Of a stretch of DNA of 14,702 nt, positions 1 through 6,829 are shown piece after piece. The notes beneath the pieces are model-generated. The model did no database searches and had not been told where the DNA came from. It was given only the letters and a program-made list of their open reading frames with translations. Position 1 is the first letter of the stretch. Each line of letters starts with the position of its first letter. The stretch comes from Acidobacteriota bacterium. Its GTDB lineage: Bacteria; Acidobacteriota; Terriglobia; Terriglobales; Acidobacteriaceae. A program made the position numbers and the translations under genes. The DNA is taken from positions 1 through 14,702 of the forward strand of contig JAJYZK010000027.1 in the NCBI GenBank assembly GCA_021799945.1, written 5' to 3'.

Positions 1-156
1 GCGAGCCTCCGTGCGCTGGCCGTAACTGAAGTGCAGGGCGTAAATCCAATGCTCTCTGGCCGCCAGCGCCGCGCAAACCGCGGAATCCATTCCACCGGAG
101 AGGCACACCACGGCCCGGGTGGGCGCCGTCTGCCGGCCGTTGGAGATTCCGCTCAT
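1..156 (-). CDS. queC: 7-cyano-7-deazaguanine synthase QueC, N-terminal fragment
   Basis: QueC converts 7-carboxy-7-deazaguanine to preQ0 with ATP and ammonia in the cytoplasmic queuosine pathway. Only the first 52 codons are present; the gene runs off the left edge. Seen: after about 14 residues comes a hydrophobic strand leading into SGGMDS, the ATP-pyrophosphatase PP-loop (family form SGGxDS), then an alanine-rich helix and the segment ALHFSYGQRTEAR, which matches the QueC pattern of a beta strand followed by YGQRH. The ATG at 156-154 overlaps the trmFO stop as ATGA, so translation is probably coupled and the two tRNA-modification genes share a transcript. Other PP-loop enzymes (NAD synthetase, GuaA, TilS) were considered, but the YGQR segment after the loop favours QueC. 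The fragment is too short to see the zinc-binding cysteines. Confidence 0.85.
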   Translation of the reverse strand, partial: MSGISNGRQTAPTRAVVCLSGGMDSAVCAALAAREHWIYALHFSYGQRTEAR

Positions 157-1571
157 GCCTCTGACCTTTCGCGCCCGCGATCCACTGCTCCGGCGCATCC
201 TCCCATGGTAATTCCCGGGAAGCTGCGGAGCCAGGCCGCAAAGGCCTCCAGCGCGCGGCGGCACTGCAAGCGATGCCTCTCCCGCTTGTCGCGGATTCGA
301 GCCGATGGATCGTCTTCCAGGGGCGGCAGCAGGTCGAAGGTGATGTTTGCGGGCTGGAAGTTCCTGGTTCTGGCTTGGGTAAGATAGTGAACCAGGGATC
401 CCATGGCTGTGCAGCGGGGCGCCGGTTCAGTCCCGCGCCCGTTGACCGCGCTTGCGGCGAACAAACCGGCCAGAAGCCCGCTGGCGATCGACTCCGTATA
501 TCCCTCCACGCCCGAAAGCTGACCCGCGATCCAGAGATTGGGATGCCGGCGCAGGTTCAGCCGGTCGGTCAGCAGCTCCGGAGCATTGACATATGTATTC
601 CGGTGAATCTGGCCGAAACGCAGGAACACCGCTTCCTCCAGCCCGGGAATCAGCCGGAAGATCCTCGCCTGCTCGCCGTATTTCAAATGATTTTGCAGCC
701 CGACGAGATTGAAGGAGTTCGCGCGCACGTTTTCCGCCCGCAGTTGGACCACGGCCCAGGGAGTCTTGCCTGTGCGGGGGTCGCGCAGGCCTACCGGCTT
801 CATCGGGCCGAAACGCAGCGTATCGCGCCCGCGGCGGGCCAGCTCCTCCATCGGCAGGCAGCCTTCGAAGTAAGGGAGTTGTTCCCACTTCCGGCTCTCG
901 GCGCCTTCCGCGGCGATGAGGGCATCGTAAAAGCGGTCGTATTCCTCCTTGTTCATGGGGCAATTGAGGTAGTCGGCCGTGCCTTTCCCGTAACGCGCGG
1001 CGAAAAAGGCCCGCTCCATGTCGATGGAGTCCGCCTCCACAATGGGGCTGATGGAATCGTAAAAGGCAAGCTGGCTGCTGCCGGTGAGCCTCACAATCTC
1101 CTGGCAAAGCGCATCCGAAGTGAGCGGCCCGGTGGCGAGAATCGTCGGCTGCTCGGGATCCAGGCGCATGACTTCTTCCCGGCGCACGGCGATCCGGGGA
1201 TGGGCGGCGATGGCCTCCTCCACGCGGCGTGAGAACTCCGCGCGGTCGACCGCCAGGGCATGGCCGGCCGGGACCGCGCTGGCGTCCGCGCAGGCCAGCA
1301 GCGGCGACCCGGCCATGCGCATCTCCTGCTTGAGCAGCCAGGGCGCGCTGTTCTCGCTCTCGGACTTGAGGGAGTTGGAGCATACCAGCTCGGCAAAGTC
1401 CTGGGTCCGGTGAGCGGGCGTGGAGCGCAACCTGCCGTCGATGACCGCGCGCATTTCGTACAGTTCCACCGCACAGCCGAGACGGGCCGCGACCAGAGCC
1501 GCCTCCGGGCCGGCGAGCCCGCCCCCGACGATGCGGATGCGGGCCGGCGCTGCGGGAATTGGTCCGTGCAT
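153..1571 (-). CDS. trmFO: Methylenetetrahydrofolate-tRNA-(uracil-5-)-methyltransferase TrmFO
   Basis: TrmFO makes m5U54 in the T-loop of tRNA, taking the carbon from methylene-tetrahydrofolate and the electrons from FAD; it is a soluble enzyme. Seen, in 472 residues: the FAD dinucleotide motif GGGLAGPEAA at 16-25; ELVCSNSLKS with Cys64; CPMNKEEYDRFYDAL near 204-217; FEGCLP with Cys238; and DTLRFGPMKPVGLRDPRTG near 250-268. Cys64 and Cys238 probably correspond to the two functional cysteines of the Bacillus subtilis enzyme (C53 and C226). The frame is open for 75 more codons upstream, but homology begins only at the ATG at 1571-1569, directly before the FAD strand. No Shine-Dalgarno is visible there. 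The protein is longer than the usual ~435 residues because of a basic C-terminal tail (about 425-472). It is co-directional with queC and divergent from the M28 peptidase. Confidence 0.95.
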   Translation of the reverse strand: MHGPIPAAPARIRIVGGGLAGPEAALVAARLGCAVELYEMRAVIDGRLRSTPAHRTQDFAELVCSNSLKSESENSAPWLLKQEMRMAGSPLLACADASAVPAGHALAVDRAEFSRRVEEAIAAHPRIAVRREEVMRLDPEQPTILATGPLTSDALCQEIVRLTGSSQLAFYDSISPIVEADSIDMERAFFAARYGKGTADYLNCPMNKEEYDRFYDALIAAEGAESRKWEQLPYFEGCLPMEELARRGRDTLRFGPMKPVGLRDPRTGKTPWAVVQLRAENVRANSFNLVGLQNHLKYGEQARIFRLIPGLEEAVFLRFGQIHRNTYVNAPELLTDRLNLRRHPNLWIAGQLSGVEGYTESIASGLLAGLFAASAVNGRGTEPAPRCTAMGSLVHYLTQARTRNFQPANITFDLLPPLEDDPSARIRDKRERHRLQCRRALEAFAAWLRSFPGITMGGCAGAVDRGRERSEA

Positions 1572-1581
1572 TATATTTCTA

Positions 1582-1587
1582 ACTATA
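1582..1587 (-). promoter_or_regulatory. Candidate -10 element for trmFO
   Basis: On the minus strand TATAGT lies 10 nt upstream of the trmFO ATG, inside a short AT-rich island in otherwise GC-rich sequence. It would place the transcript start only a few bases before the start codon, which fits the missing Shine-Dalgarno and a nearly leaderless message. No good -35 hexamer is seen at 16-18 nt spacing, so this is tentative. Confidence 0.3.
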
Positions 1588-1657
1588 TTCAATGGCGCCG
1601 CCCGGCTACGCTCCAGGGCGCGAGGCCGCCCCGTCGCGCCGCGCCCGCCGGATCGGA

Positions 1658-1690
1658 AAGGGAGTCCGTCGGCGAGCGCCGCACTCCCTT
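1658..1690 (+). repeat. Leader inverted repeat upstream of the M28 peptidase gene
   Basis: AAGGGAGT (1658-1665) and ACTCCCTT (1683-1690) are perfect 8-bp arms around a 17-nt loop that can form further short pairs. A pyrimidine-rich run (GTTCCTTTTGCTC) follows. It sits 58 nt before the peptidase ATG, in the 177-nt divergent gap with trmFO. It could be a leader hairpin or attenuator of the peptidase message; there is no upstream plus-strand gene for it to terminate. Confidence 0.35.
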
Positions 1691-1748
1691 GTTCCTTTTG
1701 CTCTGTGCGATATTCGCCGCGTTTCAATGCTACGGATCGAGGAATTTC

Positions 1749-3974
1749 ATGCGCCAGCTTTTCGCCATATTGGTCTTCGCAGCACTCACCGCACATGCCA
1801 TGGATGCCGGCGAGCCCTTGCGCGGCTACACGGTCGAGGCCTCAGCCACGGAAGCACAATGGGAGAGAAAATTTCGGGAGATGCCCGATCCCGAGCGGCT
1901 GCGGCGGACGATGGAGCGTTTGGCTGCGCGTCCCCACAATGCCGGCTCGCCGTACGACAAGGACAATGCGGAATGGCTGCTCGCCCAATTGAAGTCCTAC
2001 GGCCTGGAGGCGCAGATCGAGCAGTTCGACGCTCTGGTTCCCACGCCGAAGCTCCGGCTGCTGGAATTGAACGGTCCGGCGAAATACACCGCGAAGCTGG
2101 AGGAGCCCACGCTTGCCGTCGATCCAACCTCGGGGCAAAAACAGGAGCAGTTGCCCACCTACAATGCCTATTCGCACGACGGCGATGTGACGGCGCCGCT
2201 GGTTTACGTCAACTATGGCGCACCGGAGGATTACGAGCAACTGGAGCGCCTCGGCGTTTCGGTCCGGGGTGCGATTGTGATCGCCCGCTACGGGAAAACC
2301 TGGCGGGGCATCAAGCCCAAGGTCGCAGCCGACCACGGCGCGGTGGGTTGCATCATTTATTCGGATCCGCGCGACGACGGCTACTATGACGGCGGCCAGT
2401 ATCCGGAGGGCGGCATGCGGCCCGCGGAGGGTGTGCAGCGCGGCAGCGTGATGGATATGCCGATCTACCCGGGCGATCCGCAGACGCCGGGCGAGGGCGC
2501 GGTTCCCGGAGCCAAGCTGATCCCGCTGGACCAGGTGAAGGTGATTACCCGCATTCCCGTGCTGCCAATCTCCTACACGGACGCCAAGCCGTTTCTGGAG
2601 GCGCTTCAGGGGCCGGTGGCGCCGGAAAACTGGCGAGGAGCGCTGCCTTTCACGTATAGGGTCGGACCCAGCGCCGTTACCGCGCACCTGGCGGTCCAGT
2701 CCAACTGGGATCGCAAGCCGCTGTATGACGTAATCGCGCGCATCCCCGGAACGCGGCATCCCGACCAATGGGTGATTCGCGGCAACCATCACGACGCGTG
2801 GGTGAACGGGGCCGACGATCCGGTCGCCGGCACGAGCCCCGAGCTTGAGGAGGCGCGGGCGCTGGGTCAATTGCTCCAGCAGGGCTGGAGGCCCGCGCGG
2901 ACCATCGTGTATTGCTTCTGGGACGGAGAGGAATTCGGACTGCTGGGCTCAACCGAGTGGGCGGAGGCTCATGCCGAGGAGCTGCGCCGGCATGCCGTCG
3001 CGTATATCAACTCAGACGGCAACGAGCGAGGCTACCTCCAGGCGGAAGGTTCGCATTCCCTGGAGAATTTCGTCAACGGCGTGGCCAAAGACATCATCGA
3101 TCCGGAAACCAATATGTCGGTGTGGGAGCGTCTGCGGCTGGTCCGTCTGTCGAAGGCTGCGCCCGGGAAGCGGGCTGAGCTGCGCTCCCGCCCGGACCTG
3201 CGCATCGGCGCTCTCGGCTCCGGCTCCGATTACACCGTGTTCATCGATCATCTCGGCGTGCCCAGCGTGGACATCGGCTATGGCGGGGAAGACAAGGGCA
3301 CGCAATACCACTCCATCTACGACGACATCTACTTCTACGAGCATTTTGAAGACACCACCTTTGTCTACGGCCGCGCGCTGGCGCAGACCGCGGGAACCAT
3401 GGCCATGCGCCTGGCCGACGCCGATATCCTCCCCATGCAATTCACCGATCTGGCGGAAACCGTGCGCGGCTATGTGACGGAGGTGAAAACGCTGGCGGAC
3501 TCCGAGCGCGAGGCGGCCATGGAGCGCAACACGGAGATATCCGAAGGCGTCTACAGGGCGCTCTACGATCCGAAGAAGAAAATGGTCCCGCCGCAGCCGG
3601 AGCCGGTTCCGCCCTACTTGAACTTTGCGCCGCTCGATCAGGCCTCTGCCGACCTGACGCAGGCGGCCGCAGAGTATGAAGCGGCTTACGGCAAATGGAG
3701 CGGGAACGCGCCGACCGGATTGAACGCCAAGCTGATGCAGACCGGCGAAGCGCTGACCGACCCGCAAGGCCTGCCCAGCCGGCCCTGGTATGAAAACCTG
3801 ATTTATGCTCCCGGATTCTACACCGGGTACGAGGTGAAGACGCTGCCCGGGGTGCGCGAGGCGATCGAGCAAAAGCAATGGACCACGGCGAACACGGAGA
3901 TCGAGCGGACCGCGGCGGCCCTGGAGCGGGAGGTGGACCTGCTGCACAGCGCCACCCTGCTACTGCAAAAATAG
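1749..3974 (+). CDS. Secreted M28-family zinc peptidase, glutamate carboxypeptidase II-like
   Basis: A predicted periplasmic or secreted co-catalytic di-zinc exopeptidase that would cleave C-terminal residues from peptides; the true substrate is unknown. Seen in 741 residues: a signal peptide (1-17, ending AHA); a protease-associated domain interleaved from about 100 to 330, with the glycine/proline-rich GVQRGSVMDMPIYPGDPQTPG segment typical of the PSMA/GCPII group; the M28 core; and a transferrin-receptor-like dimerisation domain from about 610 to the end. Aligned by eye to human GCPII, the zinc ligands are H347, D357 (bridging), E395, D423 and H521, and the catalytic base is E394 in WDGEEFGLLGS, so the enzyme looks active. 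The ATG at 1749 is chosen because GAGGA (1739-1743) stands 5 nt before it and the signal peptide begins there; the frame is open far upstream, antisense to trmFO. It is divergent from trmFO and convergent with the YceI gene. Confidence 0.93.
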   Translation: MRQLFAILVFAALTAHAMDAGEPLRGYTVEASATEAQWERKFREMPDPERLRRTMERLAARPHNAGSPYDKDNAEWLLAQLKSYGLEAQIEQFDALVPTPKLRLLELNGPAKYTAKLEEPTLAVDPTSGQKQEQLPTYNAYSHDGDVTAPLVYVNYGAPEDYEQLERLGVSVRGAIVIARYGKTWRGIKPKVAADHGAVGCIIYSDPRDDGYYDGGQYPEGGMRPAEGVQRGSVMDMPIYPGDPQTPGEGAVPGAKLIPLDQVKVITRIPVLPISYTDAKPFLEALQGPVAPENWRGALPFTYRVGPSAVTAHLAVQSNWDRKPLYDVIARIPGTRHPDQWVIRGNHHDAWVNGADDPVAGTSPELEEARALGQLLQQGWRPARTIVYCFWDGEEFGLLGSTEWAEAHAEELRRHAVAYINSDGNERGYLQAEGSHSLENFVNGVAKDIIDPETNMSVWERLRLVRLSKAAPGKRAELRSRPDLRIGALGSGSDYTVFIDHLGVPSVDIGYGGEDKGTQYHSIYDDIYFYEHFEDTTFVYGRALAQTAGTMAMRLADADILPMQFTDLAETVRGYVTEVKTLADSEREAAMERNTEISEGVYRALYDPKKKMVPPQPEPVPPYLNFAPLDQASADLTQAAAEYEAAYGKWSGNAPTGLNAKLMQTGEALTDPQGLPSRPWYENLIYAPGFYTGYEVKTLPGVREAIEQKQWTTANTEIERTAAALEREVDLLHSATLLLQK

Positions 3975-3981
3975 CGCGGCG

Positions 3982-4029
3982 CGGAGGCGCAGCCGCCGGC
4001 CTCTTCACGCATGCCTGCAAGCGCCTCCG
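3982..4029. terminator. Possible bidirectional terminator between convergent genes
   Basis: CGGAGGCGC (3982-3990) and GCGCCTCCG (4021-4029) are perfect 9-bp inverted arms around a 30-nt loop. They fill the 58-nt gap between the convergent M28 and YceI genes. On the plus strand a short T-rich run (TAATTCTTTT) follows. The loop is long for a classical intrinsic terminator. Confidence 0.4.
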
Positions 4030-4032
4030 GGC

Positions 4033-4572
4033 CTAATTCTTTTGCCAAGTCATGTCTACCCGAACCGGGATTTCGTTTTTGATGGGCACGGTGAGGAACG
4101 ACGGTCGATCGATTTTGAAGTCGGAGCAGGTCGCCGGAATCGTTCCCGATATGTGCACGTCGTTGCCCTGCGTCGTGCGTTGGAAGGGAACGTGGGGGTA
4201 ATGGGCGGTCTGCCCGGCGAACTGGATCTCCAGGTCCACATAGATGGTGGGAGAGGCGCTCGCCGCCTCAGGGAAACTGGTCCGCACCAGGACCATGGGA
4301 AATTGTGCGCCGCGGGTGGCTTGCAGCATGTGAAGATCGCGGTTGCTGTCGCCGGAGTCGAAGGACTTCACCGGCGCGGCGATCAGGAAGCTGCATTGTC
4401 CGGCATGGCAGACGCCTTTGCCCTTCGCCGCGTGACTGACGCCATCCACCTCATGCATGGGGTGCGACATGTGGTAGCTCAGCGTGGATTGTTGGAGAAC
4501 CCATTGGGTGTCGGATTGGGCGAACGCGGGGAGCGCGGCGAACAGAGCGGCGAGCAGTAGCCTTCTCGTCAT
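4033..4572 (-). CDS. Secreted YceI-like protein
   Basis: YceI-family proteins are small periplasmic lipocalin-like beta barrels, and some bind polyisoprenoids; the role of this one is not known. Seen in 179 residues: a signal peptide ending ALPAFAQ (about 1-19), then WVLQQSTLSYHMSHPMHEVDG, the family's usual first strands with the His-containing turn. The core follows: FLIAAPVKSFDSGDSNRDLHM with the family pattern of a strand followed by SFDSG...RD.HM at about 62-82, then repeated beta strands to the C-terminus. Unlike simple YceI proteins, residues 34-60 are rich in His, Met and Cys (H34, H37, H40, H47, C55, H56, C60), which could bind a metal or haem. Its ATG overlaps the stop of the upstream gene (4569-4572, ATGA), so the two are co-translated. 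In E. coli yceI likewise follows a cytochrome b561-like gene, yceJ. Confidence 0.75.
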   Translation of the reverse strand: MTRRLLLAALFAALPAFAQSDTQWVLQQSTLSYHMSHPMHEVDGVSHAAKGKGVCHAGQCSFLIAAPVKSFDSGDSNRDLHMLQATRGAQFPMVLVRTSFPEAASASPTIYVDLEIQFAGQTAHYPHVPFQRTTQGNDVHISGTIPATCSDFKIDRPSFLTVPIKNEIPVRVDMTWQKN

Positions 4573-5537
4573 TGTCCCTTCCAGAATTTAAGATGGATCG
4601 GCCAGGAAACGGCGATAATCGAAGCTCCGTACGCGAGCGCCGTCACGTCCGCGACCGGACCGTGCGCCGCGGCGATTCCGTGGACCTTCTCTCCCGCAGT
4701 TTCCTGTTTGTAGGCCATGATGCCGAGCACCGGCGTGAGGATCATTCCCGGCCCGTGAATGAAGGTCAGAGCTTCATGCACGCGAATCGCGCCGCGCTTT
4801 TTGGTGTCCGGAGCGCGGGGGGCGAAGATGGCGTAATACGCGGTGGCCGCATACAGAGCGGTCGTTACTCCGCCCAGCGCCACATGGAAGTCGAGATTCG
4901 CGGTCGTGGGCTCGCGAATCGGTTGCCCAGGTCTGCCCAGGGCCTTGGCCCCACCCCCGGTGATCAGGGTGGCCGCCATCGGAATGGCCGTAATCAGGCC
5001 AAGCCGCTGATGAACCTTCAGCATGTGAGTCCGCTTGTCCAGCAGGGCCTGCAATTGCGGATTGGCCTGCGTCTGCTGGGAGGAAAAACCTAGATCCCCC
5101 AGGGATGGGGAAGGGGGAGCGCTGGTGGGAGCATTTGGCAGGTTTGCCGAGGTGGATTGGCCAGCTTGACCGGGCTGGCTGACCGGCGGCGCCGGGGAGT
5201 TCATGACAAAATCCAGCGCCGGCTGCGGCTTGCCGGTCACCGTCGCCTTCGCCGCAGCCGCCGCAAAGCCGTCGGCGGTGACGGAAACCTCGTAGGCTCC
5301 CGGCTCCAGATCGGGCAGGTTGTAGCGTCCGTCGGGGCCGGAAAGCGTGCGGGTTGTTTTGCCCGACGGAGTTTCCCGGGCGGAGACTTGGGCCCCGGCC
5401 ACCGCCCCCCCGGAAGCATTCTTGACCGTGCCCGATAAGCCTGCCGCCGAGGTTTGCGCCGGCGATGCAAGCGGCAGGAAAAGGGACAGCAGGCAGACCA
5501 CGGCGCCGAGGACGGTTCCTGCCCCTTTGGCCTTCAT
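4569..5537 (-). CDS. CarboxypepD_reg-domain protein fused to a His-rich four-helix membrane domain
   Basis: Unnamed family; a two-part envelope protein of 322 residues. Seen: a signal peptide (about 1-27, ending ASPAQ); a carboxypeptidase-regulatory-like beta-sandwich (about 32-112: GLSGTVKNASGGAVAGAQV, then DGRYNLPDLEPGAYEVSV); a Pro/Ser/Gln linker (113-160); and four hydrophobic helices at about 178-200, 216-238, 255-275 and 287-311. Histidines sit at the helix ends (H171, H176, H218, H254, H261, H286, H292), an arrangement reminiscent of b-type haem proteins such as cytochrome b561. The haem or quinone role is an inference from this pattern and from the coupled YceI gene. AGGAG lies 8 nt before the ATG and fixes the start. 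It is first in a two-gene operon, with a candidate promoter and operator about 75-115 nt upstream. Confidence 0.65.
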   Translation of the reverse strand: MKAKGAGTVLGAVVCLLSLFLPLASPAQTSAAGLSGTVKNASGGAVAGAQVSARETPSGKTTRTLSGPDGRYNLPDLEPGAYEVSVTADGFAAAAAKATVTGKPQPALDFVMNSPAPPVSQPGQAGQSTSANLPNAPTSAPPSPSLGDLGFSSQQTQANPQLQALLDKRTHMLKVHQRLGLITAIPMAATLITGGGAKALGRPGQPIREPTTANLDFHVALGGVTTALYAATAYYAIFAPRAPDTKKRGAIRVHEALTFIHGPGMILTPVLGIMAYKQETAGEKVHGIAAAHGPVADVTALAYGASIIAVSWPIHLKFWKGQ

Positions 5538-5611
5538 TCAAGGTTCTCCTGTCGATGCGATAGAGAGAGTGGATAGTTGCTTCGAGGCGCTGGGCCCCAG
5601 GGCTCGATGAG

Positions 5612-5627
5612 GACTGATAATTCAGTC
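5612..5627. promoter_or_regulatory. Operator-like palindrome upstream of the CarboxypepD_reg/YceI operon
   Basis: GACTGA-TAAT-TCAGTC is a perfect inverted repeat of 6-bp arms with a 4-bp centre. It lies just after the candidate -10 of the operon promoter and so would cover the transcription start, a usual place for a repressor site. The N4 spacing resembles FNR/CRP-superfamily sites, but the half-site is not the FNR or CRP consensus, so the regulator is unknown. Confidence 0.4.
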
Positions 5628-5652
5628 TTAACAATTGAAGAACTGGTGTCAA
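5624..5652 (-). promoter_or_regulatory. Candidate sigma-70-type promoter for the CarboxypepD_reg/YceI operon
   Basis: On the minus strand a consensus -35 TTGACA (5652-5647) is followed after 17 nt by AAGACT (5629-5624), which keeps only three of six -10 bases. The predicted start is near 5617, giving an 80-nt leader before the ATG at 5537. The region is AT-richer than its surroundings. The -35 is strong and the -10 weak. Confidence 0.4.
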
Positions 5653-5673
5653 GCGCGCCGGTCCCATCCGTCC

Positions 5674-5738
5674 CCGCCTGCATCGACGCGGGAGCGAACG
5701 GCGCCGGGGCGCCTGCGGACCATCGTCGACGCAGGCGG
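5674..5738 (-). repeat. Long inverted repeat downstream of the PAP2 gene
   Basis: CCGCCTGCATCGACG (5674-5688) and CGTCGACGCAGGCGG (5724-5738) are 15-bp arms with one mismatch, 35 nt apart. In RNA of the minus strand, the strand on which both flanking genes are read, that mismatch becomes a U-G pair, so the stem is fully paired. The loop contains a second self-complementary block, GGCGCCGGGGCGCC (5700-5713). It starts 29 nt after the PAP2 stop. No U-tract follows, so it may be a 3'-end stabiliser, a factor-dependent terminator or a REP-like element. Confidence 0.5.
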
Positions 5739-5767
5739 CGGCGCGCCGAGGCGGGAGCCGCTCGCGG

Positions 5768-6613
5768 TCAGCGGCGGAAATGCTGAAGCAGAAGATGAGC
5801 CAACGTCAGCGGGGTTGTGAATAAGTCGGTGATCTCATAGCAGAGCAGAAACATCGACGCGGCGAAAATGCCCGGGTACGATTTCCGCCAGCGCTCCACC
5901 CAGCTCCATACGAAGTCCCGATATGTCGCGAAGGAAGCGACGGAGGCAAAAGCCACACCCAGCGCCGCTCCAGCCAGGATATCCGTCGGCCAGTGGATTC
6001 CGAGAAGCAGCCGCGGGCCGTCGATGAGAAGAACCGTGTAGGTCAGAGCGAAAATGCCCAGGCGGCGCGAGGCGAAAAAGATGCCGACGGCGAGCGCGGT
6101 GAAGAGGATCGCGTGGTCGCTGGGGAAGGAGCTCCATCCGTATAGGCCGGGGAGCCCGGAGACCATGCGAAATTGCAACGGGGGTGTTCGGAAAGGCCGG
6201 GCGCGCAAGGGAAAGAGATCGGCGAGAAGCCTCCCCACGCCTACCGCGGCGATCGCCATGGGAACGACGGCGGCGAGCTTGCGGCGGCCCTCCCCGATGC
6301 CGGCCTGTCCGCGGCGGTCCTCGAAAAAAGCCACCCAGGCGAGGAAGACAATGGGCCCCCCTTTCAACAAGTCGTGTTCCGCGAAGAACGCGAGCACCCC
6401 GTCGAACCGTGGCCAGCGAATGTTGAAGCGGCTCATTTGCTCTTCGAACGCCAGGTCCACCCGATTGTGTCCGGCGGTATGCAGCGCGCTCTCCGGAATG
6501 CCGAAGCGGAGCATCAGGAGGGCGCAGGCAAGAAAAACCACGCTCGAAAGTACGATCGAAAGAGAGACCGCTCGGCGTCCAGGTTCTCGGGTAAAAATCA
6601 GGGAGTGTGACAA
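5768..6613 (-). CDS. PAP2-superfamily membrane phosphatase
   Basis: PAP2 proteins of this shape remove phosphate from lipid phosphates such as undecaprenyl pyrophosphate or phosphatidic acid at the outer face of the membrane; the substrate here cannot be read from sequence. Seen in 281 residues: about six hydrophobic helices; motif C2 FPSDH at 163-167, with H167 the expected general acid; and motif C3 R201-x5-H207-x3-D211 (PRLLLGIHWPTD), with H207 the expected nucleophile. Motif C1 is degenerate: the Arg-Pro pair is there (R139-P140), but the expected Lys seven residues earlier is D132. The start is TTG at 6613-6611, supported by GTGAGGA (6626-6620) six bases upstream; no ATG lies nearby in frame. 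It is divergent from the thioredoxin-fold gene and co-directional with the operon at 4033-5537, 230 nt away. Confidence 0.85.
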   Translation of the reverse strand: MSHSLIFTREPGRRAVSLSIVLSSVVFLACALLMLRFGIPESALHTAGHNRVDLAFEEQMSRFNIRWPRFDGVLAFFAEHDLLKGGPIVFLAWVAFFEDRRGQAGIGEGRRKLAAVVPMAIAAVGVGRLLADLFPLRARPFRTPPLQFRMVSGLPGLYGWSSFPSDHAILFTALAVGIFFASRRLGIFALTYTVLLIDGPRLLLGIHWPTDILAGAALGVAFASVASFATYRDFVWSWVERWRKSYPGIFAASMFLLCYEITDLFTTPLTLAHLLLQHFRR

Positions 6614-6686
6614 GCGGATTCCTCACCGTAGTCGAGGCAGAGACCCACATTGCAGGAGCGGGTCGCCTGCTGGAGGAGAGAATCGA

Positions 6687-6695
6687 ATTGTAACA
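6687..6695 (-). promoter_or_regulatory. Candidate extended -10 promoter for the PAP2 gene
   Basis: On the minus strand TG-T-TACAAT (6695-6687) matches the extended -10 form TGnTATAAT at all but one position. It lies in a short AT-rich patch about 74 nt before the TTG start. No -35 is recognisable at 17 nt, which is acceptable for extended -10 promoters. Confidence 0.4.
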
Positions 6696-6762
6696 TAACA
6701 TTCATCGCAGGTTGGAGCAATTGTAGCTGCAGTTGGCCGCCGTATCCGGAAGCGAGCTTCCC

Positions 6763-6792
6763 CCTGGCCGGCCGCTCGGGAGGCCGGCCAGG
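6763..6792 (+). repeat. Perfect GC-rich hairpin in the leader of the thioredoxin-fold gene
   Basis: CCTGGCCGGCC (6763-6773) and GGCCGGCCAGG (6782-6792) are perfect 11-bp arms with an 8-nt loop, GCTCGGGA. The hairpin ends 22 nt before the Shine-Dalgarno of the gene starting at 6830. There is no T-run after it, so it is not a standard terminator. It may affect translation or mRNA stability. Confidence 0.5.
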
Positions 6793-6829
6793 CTCCAGCA
6801 ATTTCAACGCCTGCGGAGGGCAAGAGCCG

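Noticed and set aside
273..1232. Plus-strand open frame of 319 codons
   Set aside because: Entirely antisense to trmFO and without domain features.
1569..1574. TATAAT overlapping the trmFO start codon on the minus strand
   Set aside because: A -10 there would start transcription inside the coding sequence; TATAGT further upstream is the better candidate.
1260..1748. 163-codon open extension upstream of the M28 peptidase start
   Set aside because: It runs antisense through trmFO, has no domain signal, and the ATG at 1749 has a good ribosome site and begins a signal peptide.
1572..1796. 75-codon open extension upstream of trmFO
   Set aside because: TrmFO homology starts at the FAD motif directly after the ATG at 1571, and the extension lies in the divergent promoter gap.
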